Positions 55,860-64,000 of a stretch of DNA of 64,000 bases are shown here, piece after piece. Numbering within the stretch: the stretch's first letter is position 1; each line of letters opens with the position of its first letter. Source of the DNA: Acanthosoma haemorrhoidale (taxonomy: Eukaryota > Arthropoda > Insecta > Hemiptera > Acanthosomatidae); contig OV884011.1 in assembly GCA_930367205.1 (NCBI GenBank), positions 119,099,866 through 119,163,865 on the forward strand, in the 5' to 3' direction. The position numbers and the translations under genes were made by a program. The notes below the pieces were generated by a model, which saw only the letters and a program-made list of their open reading frames with translations, was not told the origin of the DNA and ran no database searches.

Positions 55860-56330
55860 ACACAGTTTCCCCAATTTCTCGCTGATCTGGTCACAGGCTG
55901 CTTCTGCCTGTCTTAGAGCTAACTTGGCGCTCAGGCTGTACTGAGCACAAGCTAACTTGGCGCTCAGGCTGTACTGAGCACGAGCTAACTTGGCGCTCAG
56001 GCTGTACTGAGCACGAGCTAACTTGGCGCTCAGGCTGTACTGAGCACCGCGATGTCAGCGTAAGCAGCAACTGTGGTGTTTTCGTACTGCGCTCCAACAA
56101 TTTCAGATGTATTCACGTCAAAAAGTACTGGGGAGAGCATGGTTTCTTGAGGTACTCCACAGGTCAGTGGCACAGCTTCGGATAAACTATCTCCTACCCG
56201 TATCCGCAACGATAGTTTTTTCTGGAAGCTAGCCAGAATTGAATAGAGCTGCTCCGGGCATCCCCGGTCACAAATTATTCGATACTTAGTCCTGTGGGAC
56301 ACCGAGTCGAAGGCCTGCGTACAGTCAGTA
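55860..56330 (-). mobile_element. LINE reverse-transcriptase fragment with expanded coding repeat
   Basis: The minus strand reads SLRIRVGDSLSEAVPLTCGV then PQETMLSPVLFDV (about 56215-56115) and NTTVAAYADIAVLST near 56075-56040. These are the GVPQG and YADD regions of a LINE RT (one Asp codon of YADD is lost, shifting the frame). It is followed by four 33-bp tandem units and then RQAEAACDQISEKLGKL. Confidence 0.7.
55917..56047 (-). repeat. 33-bp coding minisatellite, four units
   Basis: Four units of AGCTAACTTGGCGCTCAGGC+TGTACTGAGCACG, nearly identical. In the minus-strand RT frame each unit encodes an AQYSLSAKLAR-like 11-mer, so the expansion keeps the frame. Confidence 0.9.
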
Positions 56331-56449
56331 AATTCATATTGTTTTGTTCAAATTTTAGCTAGCTTCTGACTGCAGCTTCACAAGGGGATGTTCTGGTGGA
56401 ATGATGTCTTTGTCTGCACTGAATTCTTTGAGATAATTCAAAAGAGAGA

Positions 56450-56600
56450 ATGTAGAATGGGACAAGCCATTAAATGGCTGGGTTTTTATAGCCGGTTACT
56501 GACCGGCAGTAACCATTCAGGTTCGACCCTGTTACTTTCCTAGTAAGCATTACCAGTGCCAGAACTGTGAACTAGTATTCTGTGTCATTACACTGACACA
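56450..56600 (+). repeat. Possible tRNA-derived SINE
   Basis: A B-box-like AGGTTCGACCCTG near 56519-56531 follows GCCGGTTACTGACCGGCAGT, which contains a short stem. No A-box is certain. Confidence 0.3.
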
Positions 56601-56973
56601 CAGTAATTTATTTATTATAATTATTAAAGAAAGAGAGTAATGTGGTACTACTACTCACTCATGGTAAAAATATAATTCAGGTTATCAGATTAGAGGAGAG
56701 TGAATTCCTAGTGTTGGCAGCAGTGATGTTGCCATCTTGCCTCCACTCATGTTGTTGAAATAACAGATCACAATTCAGTGCAAATATTGTTACGTATACT
56801 ACAACTAAACCGTGTGTTTAATTTCTTTGATGAAATGTGACCATACATTTATAATTTGGGTATAGAAATATGTCCCATCTTGACGATTTATGAGGGACTT
56901 GATTAACAGTTTTGGTCATAATATAACTTTTTGGTGAGATTTTTTTATTCATAATCATTTTCTTGTTTTATAG

Positions 56974-57010
56974 GAAGTTTTTGAGGATTCAGAATGAGCT
57001 ATTACAAGGG
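56974..57010 (+). CDS. RGG-protein exon with start codon
   Basis: After TTGTTTTATAG, 20 untranslated bases, then ATG at 56994 and MSYYKG; donor GTAAGT at 57011. Confidence 0.72.
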
Positions 57011-60000
57011 GTAAGTTATAACTCTTTATTTAAAATTTATTAACTTCCATTACTCAAAAGTGAGACATAGCTAGAAACAAAATGTAATAGAGATCATAAT
57101 CTAGCTATATATATGAATATCAGTAATGTACAATATGTCAAGTCTCAAGGGCCTAGTTCGAGCCCGTAATTAATTTTTATTCTGATACCTTGGATTTCCT
57201 TAATAGGCAGCCTTTAATCGAGATTATAATCTTTCTTAACCGAATTTTTTTTTTTTTTATTCAGCACTCATTTTACTCTGTTAAATGATCTTGTGAATAG
57301 AAACAGATAGTGATTTTATATAGTTGTTTATAAGACAATATCTCTTAAGCAGACAGCAGTGCAAAAAATAACCTTTAGTTTTAATTTGTTACAACAGTTA
57401 GAAGGTTGGTAACAAATTTTTCCCTCTATTTTTAAAATGGTATAAAACCTGCCAGAATTCTTGTTTAAAGATGTATAGTATAATGCATAATAATCATTAC
57501 TATTTTCTAGTGGTCGTGGTGGTGGAAGTGGAAGCTACCGAGGCAGCAGCAGTTACAGAGGAAACCGAGGAGGAGGAGATAGTTCTTGGAGAGGTAGTAG
57601 AGGTGGTAACTTTTCTGGCTCATCGAGAGGGTCACGTTACACCTCCTACCCATCACCAACGTATGATTCTCGCTCTAGATCTTATGGAGGTAATATTTAC
57701 TTATTTAATCATTAGCTTGTTTTACACTTATGAATGAAAAAAATCTGGGATAACACCCTTTAACCCTACTAAAACAGTATAGCCACATTGGTGCCAGCTG
57801 ACTGTTGTGCCCGACGGGAAAATGACCATTTTGGTATTCTAACAATTCTAGTGACTTATCTTAGCTTATCGAAGTCTTAGTGTTAATGTTTCTGAAGCCA
57901 TAACATAGTGTCAGCACTGAGCCTGAAAGGAGATGCGCTTACCATCAACTGGTTATGGGTGATTGTCAGTCTGCCCGCTATAGGTTTCCATGATAGTGGC
58001 CGTTAAAATGGTTCAATGGATCTGAAATTTTAAAGGAATATTCAGCAAGTACACTGGATATGTTTGGTTTACCATAAAATTATAGGAAGTATGCGTGAAA
58101 AAGTAGGCCCCATGACTACTAACTATATGTAACGTATAAAGTTTCTGTAAGCATCATAGCTATCATATATCAGGCAATGAAACATTCTCACTTGTAATAT
58201 TACTTTTTGATGTTTCTTTAATCCATCTCATTGCAACACAGGTTTTTTATAAAGCATAATATTATTGCTACTACTATCCGAGTTGTCACTGAAATCATCT
58301 TCAGTATGATCATTGTGCTCGCCATGATAACCCATTAAAATTCATCATCATTGCATTGTACATATTCGTTATCACTAGACTCACATCTTGTTTTTGATTT
58401 TTCAAAAAATTAGAGAATAATAAATGCTATAAAAAATATATAACAGTAAGCATCAATAAAACTGGAGTCTGTTGCTTGTACTTGAAAATTGATCTCAAAC
58501 TGAAATAACGACTGTCCCTTCTGAAGAAACTAAGAAATTTTATTAGATATATAGCTTTATTTTATTTTCTGAATAATATTTGCATACTCGTATCTGGACA
58601 ACCTTTCATGTGATCACAACTGGGGTAAACCAGCTTCACTAGGAATATCCCGAGCTACTAAGAGTTAATTCTCCTGCTTTACTTTTAACTTTTAAGGTTT
58701 CTCAAGTCTGTGCTCTAAAGCTTTTTAATATTAAAAATTATAAAGAAGCTCTAAGGTTTTTCACAAAATTGAGGTTTAAAGCCAACAATATATAATGTTT
58801 CCCCAGCCAATTCCAATAAGTTTTTTTGTTGGTGTTTTAGCTATTTACAATTTTTTGTAAAATCAATTTTCAGTGACCAAGATTATTTCAATAATGAAAT
58901 AAAATATTTTTGGTCATAATACAGAGTGGAGTTTCCATAAATATCTAATAAGTTGCAACGAAAAAGTATATAATTTTATATTCTAGTTAACTATATCAAT
59001 TAAGTGTTTTCATAATTGTACTAATTACCACTCTTTGATTAGTTTCAATTAATTATTTTTATAAGCATTCACTTGACGAAACAGTCTCTCAACCCGCCAT
59101 TGATAGACTACACAAGAATTAGTCACCAATGGCACAGCTGCTGTATTTATAAATATTAAAAAAATGCTATTAATTGAATTTCCGCTTTAGTATAAGAAAC
59201 ATCAAAGATCGTAGCCTAGTATCTACCTTCCAGTTGCATCAAAATTGCTTGGCCTTGCCTCATGAGGGGTCATGCCAGATATTTAATTAAGGTGATATGT
59301 TGGTGATTTGATGAAGCGACTTAAATAGAATGTGATTAATATTTTCCAGCCTATATGTACATTTTTCATTGGACAAACACTGTTGAAAACTTTACATTGT
59401 CATATTCAGGCTAATTAACACCCCAAGGTTAGCAAAGGTATTACTTAACTTCCGCAATATCTTTTATTATAGGTGTTAATTTAATAATATTGCTAATTTT
59501 GTAGCCTGAAGATGACAATGTAGAGTTGTCAGAAGGGCTTGTTCTAAAAATAATATTTTGTGGGGCTGGAAAATAGTATTCACGGCCTATATTGTCATTC
59601 AAGTTTTATTAAATGTATTTGCATTATTAATTAATATCAACTATCGTTTCAGGAAGTGGTGGTGCTCCTGAGAGATACTCTCGTGGTCGTGATGAATCCT
59701 ACCATCGTTATTCACAGGTTAGTTAAGGTTTTTTTCTGCTGAATGTGTTAGGCCTTAGGCCAATTTTATGCCTGGATGAAGTTAAAATTTTCAAGTTTCT
59801 TATTTCACCTACATAGTATTAAAACAGTCGCCTTGCAAAATTCTAGCTTCCTAGACCTGGTAGTTCTTCAGATATAGCAATCAATCAGCGAGTACCTACC
59901 TTATCACTTATTTCCAGATTTAAGCTGTGCATATGTACTTTCATATTCCTAATAGCTTTACAATATTTAATAATATTGTTAGTTGTTTCTCATTTTTATC

Positions 60001-63000
60001 CAATTTTTTCTGTCTGTTTTGTAAAAGTTGTTCTAAAATATTCCTCCAATTTAAGAAGGAAGTTTCAATCAATCACATTTATAACCGAAACACAATATTT
60101 CATAATATTTAAGTTGTTAATAGGATAGAAAGAGATCTTTTCACAAATTTAGCTTTGCAACTTTTTGTCAGGAAATTGATAGAAAAGGGGGCGGGGCTTA
60201 TTAAGCAAAACTATTAGGCTTTAATTAAGGGATACCATAGGTTCACTTTCAGGATCAGGTGATCTCTTTGTATACAAGGAAAGGGGACTGCAGTTCCCAG
60301 ATCTTCTTCAACTGATCTTGTTGATTATGTAGATTAGTTAATTACGGTGTCAAAATATGTGATGCTAATAGAAGTATTTATTTTTTAACAAAATAATTTT
60401 GGTGCAAGATAATTATTAAAGATAACCTACAAATTATGTACTGACATTAAAGCTATAGTAATAATTTAATAGATGTCTGAAAGGTGGGATGGGATGTTGG
60501 TCCTTAGTGTAGGTGTAGGTAAATCTAATAATAATGATCTGTTAAAAAACTGGCAAAATGATAGTTTCCCGCTATTAGGTAAGGTTGAAGGTTGTAAATT
60601 GTGTATTTATACTATTTATCAAAGGATGTATATGGCTGCATAGCAACTTTTTAGAAGAGAACCTTCATACCCAGTCCATTATAGGATGTTGATTTGTTGA
60701 TTAAAGAGGGATGATTTCATTGCTCTTTAACCGAGGGATACTGACAGATCACTCAGGTCAGGTATAATAAGGTGGCCCTGCCCACCACAGATGATGCTCG
60801 GGGAACTCGGATAGATGCCTCATAAACTGGAGTCGGCTGGATTGCCCTGTGATTTGACAATGCTCAATATTTGCTGTTATATTTTAACAATGTCAACTGT
60901 TAAAGGTATTCAATTGGTTCTGATATTTGTTATGATACCCTCTTGAAGTTTTCATCGTGACATCTTCATTTGATCTTGTAATTGTATATTATAGACCAGT
61001 AGTCACCAATTATTTTTCCTGTAGGTCTGTTTTAAAAGATTGTCAAATTTTCAAGGACCTCCAAACAACTCCCTACACCCATCCATCTCATAGCTACCAA
61101 CTAACTACTATATACATATTATAGCAACCTAGAGGCTATCTGCTTTGGTTAGTAGTAATACATTTCTTTGAAATCAGTTAATTTTACATGCAAAATACAA
61201 TAGGTACTAGTGAAATGAAGTACATAGCTATCAAAGCAATAGTTTTTATTATGATTTTTAGAATAAAAGAGAATCAATAAAAATTACATATATATCCAAG
61301 AAGACTACTCACTATAGTTAATTGTTGTCAATCTTCAATGGGAATATGCTATCTTCTATTTTGAACCTGCATGAAATTCTGCAGCACATGCAGTGGGTGC
61401 AGCTGATTCTCATCAAGCTGTTAAGGTTTTGATTATGCCTGTATGAAGTTAATTGTTTATATCACCATTTGCATTTTATTTGACTGTTTTATGAATTAAC
61501 ACACTTTTATGAATAGCTAGCCACACACAAACAGTTTTTAGATGGGCCACGGATTTTTGAGGAAAAAAGAAACGGTAAAGTCTTGGCTGTACGTTAGTAG
61601 CAAACTGGTTTGAGGCAGATATCTGTGGCAAATAGTGGGAGGGTTGGGACCAGACCACATTCAAGTCATCACACATGTATGGTAAGACTCAAAATTTTGG
61701 CCTGCTGTACCACTATACACTACACCTTTTTTAAATCATCATGGTCAAAAAAGGAAAAGAGTGGAACTAAGAGATTAAAAAATTGATTTCTAGGATCAAC
61801 TCAGAAAAATAGGCAGATTTACTCCATACATAAACAAACTTAAACCGCTTGGGAATTTCAAAAAGATAATCTGATGTAATAGGTTGGCCAAAAAGTCCGT
61901 TTGGTTTTTTAAGCGAAAATAAGACACAACTTTTAAACACAAAGCGATTTATTCAATCAGTGATATAATTGCCATTTTGTTCTAGTATCTTCTGCCATCT
62001 CATGGCAGATTCATAATTCCATGCTCAAAGAATTTCCTGTCTTTACTGGCAAAAATCTCTAAGTGGATTTTTACATCTTCTTCAGAGTTAAAGGTCTCTC
62101 CATTCAATGAATTTTGAAGAGACTGAAACAGGTGGAAATCCGAAGGTGCAAGGTCAGGCGAATATGGAGGGTGCGGCAAAACTTCCCAGCCAAGCTCCAG
62201 TAACTTCTGCCGTGTCTGCAAAGAAGTGTGCGGTCTGGCATTGTCGTGATGGAAGACAATCCCCTTACGGTTGGCTAGTTCTGGACGCTTCTGGTGGATC
62301 GCTGCATTTAATTTGTTCAGCTGGTCACAGTGTGCACATCCAAATTGATGGTCCTGTTCGTGGGAAGATGTTTGTAAAAGACAAATCCCCTCCAATCCCA
62401 CTAAATCGAGAGCATAACCTTCTTTGGGTGAAGTCCTGCTTTGGGGGTTGTTTGTGATAATTCGCCGCGCTTCCCCCATGAGCGTTTACGCTCCACATTG
62501 TTATATGCGATCTACTTTTTGTCCCTTGTCATCATTCTCTTCAAAAAATGATCATTTTCTTCACGTTTCCGCAATGAATCACCAATGGAAATCCTTTAGG
62601 CGAGGTTAGCCTCACTAAGTTTAAGTTGATGGGGAACCCAAACATCGAGCCTGCTCATGTAGCCAAGTTGATGCAGATGGTTTTCAACACTCGATTTGGA
62701 TATTTTGAGGATAACTGCGATCTCCCTAGTTGTACAACGAGGATTGGTGTCGACTAATTCCTTCACTTCGTCGCTGTTAATCTCAGTTGGCCGGCCAGAG
62801 CGAGGTGTGTCTTGAACCGAAAAGTTTTCCGATCAAAATCTTTAAAACCACTTCTGTCACACACGTTCTGTACCAGCATCCTCTCCGTATACAGCGCATA
62901 TCTTCCTGCAAGTTTCCACTGCTTTCTTGCCTTTTTTAAAATAAAAAAGCATGAGGTGTCGATAATGTTCGTTTTGGTTTTCCATTTTCAGGATGATCCT

Positions 63001-64000
63001 AAACACACAAAATACAATCAGTCTCGTCGGAATTTCGTGTCAAACTACGTTGAAGTGTCTAGTATCTGACGAGAGCGCACTCACAAGGGACGGACTGAAG
63101 TTAGCTACATATTAGACTGTGTGAAGTTTCGTGACGACAAAAACCGAACGGACTTTTGGGGCAACCTTATACATGGCCTGTACGTTAGTGGGCAATAACA
63201 GACAGAGAAACCACAGATCTGAATTTATGATCTGCTGAAAAATCCGTGGAATTGGCTGTATGAAAAAACCGTTCATGTATTGCTAATATAATGGTGTAGT
63301 GGTAGAATAGCAAATTTTCATTGCATTTTGTATCTCTGCTAAGTGGCTGAACCAAGCCTTTTCCACACCAAGCATTGCCGGTACCCCATCTGTTGTTGGT
63401 GTTATTATATATATATATTATTATATGGTTCTTTTCATAACCAATCTAGCTTGGTTTAAATATGCTTTAACAGCCTTATATAAATCCTCTCTTATAGTAG
63501 TATCTTCTGAAATATGCAAAATAGTTAGGAGGAGCCACTTTGACAATAATGTTGACCTAACTCCTTTATGGTTGTAGACCACTGAAAAATTATTATTTTC
63601 TGCTGTTATTCAGAATTTTTTGGTCTAGATGTGGATTAATGTAGATATATCTGTACCTCGGAGGGATACAACACTATGTCCATTTTCATAACTTTACAGG
63701 AGAGGAGTTTTAAACTTTTTTTCAACATTGGCACAGCTATTTATTGAGATGTTGAAACAATATTTTACCAGAACATTCTATTTATTGTTATTTACATCTC
63801 AATAAATAGCTGTGCCAATAACACTTTTTGTTGAAAAAAAGTTTAAAACTCCTCTCCTGTAAAGTTATGAAAATGGACATAGTGTTGTATCCCTCCGAGG
63901 TACAGATATAATGATTTTATTATTTTTATAACATGTACTTTTTTGGTTTAGGAGGTAAGTGATTATGGCTCTCGAGAGTATGTCCGAGGATTATCCCCAG
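56974..64000 (+). CDS. RGG/Tyr/Ser-rich protein, N-terminal part (gene continues past the window)
   Basis: Four exons with agreeing phases: 56974-57010 (ATG at 56994), 57511-57689, 59653-59717 and 63952 to the window end. The first ~100 residues are low-complexity: SGSYRGSSSYRGNRGGGDSS, SWRGSRGGNFSGSSRGSRY, then YDSRSRSYGG and APERYSRGRDESYHRY. Arg-Gly-Gly and Ser-Tyr-Arg repeats of this kind occur in RNA-binding proteins, where they bind RNA and phase-separate. No folded domain is visible yet, so the product cannot be named. The acceptor before the first exon (TTGTTTTATAG) implies an untranslated exon upstream. Confidence 0.75.
57511..57689 (+). CDS. RGG-protein exon 2
   Basis: 179 bases between TATTTTCTAG and GTAATA. 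Encodes the main Arg/Gly/Ser/Tyr-rich segment. An alternative 88-codon frame over the same DNA is a shadow. Confidence 0.82.
57690..59652 (+). other. Intron of the RGG gene
   Basis: Unidentified AT-rich sequence. Near its end an imperfect inverted repeat joins 59387-59422 with 59472-59527 (GTTTACATTGTCATATTCAG-type arm against CCTGAAGATGACAATGTAGA), fitting a small MITE-like hairpin. Confidence 0.45.
59653..59717 (+). CDS. RGG-protein exon 3
   Basis: 65 bases between CGTTTCAG and GTTAGT. Encodes GSGGAPERYSRGRDESYHRY and SQ, in the phase left by exon 2. Confidence 0.8.
59718..61000 (+). other. Large intron of the RGG gene, first part
   Basis: No identifiable gene or element; a 61-codon open frame (59927-60112) is meaningless. 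Confidence 0.4.
61001..61878. mobile_element. Probable hAT-related debris
   Basis: ACCAGTAGTCACCAATTA near 61003-61020 resembles a hAT terminus and is like the ends at 27420-27585. The following ~850 bases have broken minus frames (for instance 61476-61676) that I cannot assign with confidence. Confidence 0.35.
61879..63169 (-). mobile_element. Mariner element, mellifera-type, nearly full length (copy 2)
   Basis: 1291 bp, TA at both ends (61877-61878, 63170-63171), terminal repeats of the GGTTGGCCAAAAAGTCCG type. Same family and orientation as copy 1 at 34336-35606. Located in an intron of the RGG gene beside hAT transposase debris. Confidence 0.88.
61953..62985 (-). pseudogene. Mariner transposase, inactivated (copy 2)
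   Basis: ATG at 62985 to a stop near 61953: 1033 bases, so near the full ~1035 of the family but out of frame overall. Unlike copy 1 the codon-6 position is not a stop. The N-terminal half is shifted. The C-terminal half is open for 159 codons (62479-62000), with GIVFHHDNARPHTSL (second catalytic Asp) and LPHPPYSPDLAPSDFHLF (third). One frameshift lies after EDVKIHLE. Confidence 0.82.
63190..63560 (-). pseudogene. hAT transposase fragment
   Basis: The minus strand reads DTTIREDLYKAVKAYLNQAR then LVMKRT (about 63510-63430) and, after a gap, TTDGVPAMLGVEKA near 63400-63355. The TDGxPAM motif carries a catalytic Asp of hAT (ZBED/SCAND3-like) transposases. An IHERFFHTANSTDFSADHKF stretch follows. 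The copy ends at the mariner insertion. Confidence 0.65.
63646..63910. repeat. Long near-perfect inverted repeat in the RGG-gene intron
   Basis: The left arm 63646-63752 and right arm 63794-63910 are reverse complements except for a ~10-base insertion in the right arm (near 63820-63830) and few mismatches; the loop is 41 bases. Outer ends are TATATCTGTACCTCGGAGGG and its complement. It ends 41 bases before the exon at 63952. It could be a foldback MITE or a duplicated-inverted segment, and would form a long RNA hairpin in the pre-mRNA. Confidence 0.9.
63952..64000 (+). CDS. RGG-protein exon 4 (cut by window end)
   Basis: After TTTGGTTTAG; phase 0 from exon 3. Encodes EVSDYGSREYVRGLSP and part of a codon at the window edge. 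GAGGTAAGT at its start also looks like a donor, so this exon start is less certain. Confidence 0.6.

Noticed and set aside
55917..56047. CRISPR-like array
   Set aside because: 33-bp units are directly adjacent with no spacers.
57471..57737. 88-codon Glu/Val-rich open frame
   Set aside because: Shadow frame over the RGG exon 57511-57689, whose splice sites and phase support the other frame.
63290..63320. GTGTAGTGGTAGAATAG resembling a tRNA A-box
   Set aside because: It lies within the hAT transposase fragment and has no B-box or cloverleaf.

Overview
The window looks like nuclear DNA of an arthropod. It is AT-rich, has split genes with ordinary GT/AG introns, and is densely packed with metazoan transposons (mariner/Tc1, hAT, LINE, LTR and tRNA-derived SINE sequences). 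The mix of mariner subfamilies and of a multicopy arthropod repeat protein recalls parasitic copepods such as sea lice. That placement rests on memory and is only a guess.

Host genes. (1) The 3' end of a plus-strand gene for a small membrane protein resembling vertebrate C3orf18 (exons 375-515 and 1669-1719). (2) A minus-strand gene of three coding exons (10954 down to 5809) for a 108-residue HMGA-like protein with four AT-hooks and an acidic tail; a GC-richer stretch near 12950-13060 may be its untranslated first exon and promoter. (3) A minus-strand gene of nine coding exons (52256 down to 30915) for a DH-PH Rho exchange factor of about 470 residues, closest in my judgement to ARHGEF39. Its exon phases agree throughout. 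(4) The start of a plus-strand gene for an RGG/Tyr/Ser-rich protein (exons 56974-57010, 57511-57689, 59653-59717 and 63952 to the window end). Genes 3 and 4 are divergent and separated by about 4.7 kb.

The centrepiece is a 7.0 kb env-bearing Gypsy/errantivirus-like endogenous retrovirus at 16015-23013. Its 229-bp LTRs read as identical, so it looks young. It has a primer-binding site for tRNA-Lys, a gag ORF ending with a T-TTT-TTA slippery heptamer in the correct frame for a -1 shift into protease, an RT/RNase H/integrase ORF and an overlapping env ORF with furin site, fusion peptide and membrane anchor. Two features suggest this copy is not autonomous: a one-base frame break between protease and RT, and Asn at the third integrase DDE position. 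It sits inside an older element marked by a related repeat pair (14226-14672 and 23929-24445).

The rest is layered transposon debris. Two near-full-length mellifera-type mariners (34336-35606 and 61879-63169) landed in a LINE and beside a hAT transposase relic. Other items are an internally deleted mariner that keeps only the DNA-binding domain (29712-30312), a deleted Tc1/mariner that keeps only the catalytic C-terminal part (43259-44092), several LINE fragments, an LTR element deleted so that its LTR abuts gag (45245-47000), and dimeric SINEs. There are also several striking inverted repeats: an imperfect ~780-bp foldback at 25175-25955, a pre-miRNA-like hairpin at 53350-53417, and a ~110-bp-arm hairpin at 63646-63910 that ends 41 bases before the last visible exon of gene 4.

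All coordinates were read by eye; splice sites are inferred from frame, phase and consensus without transcript support.
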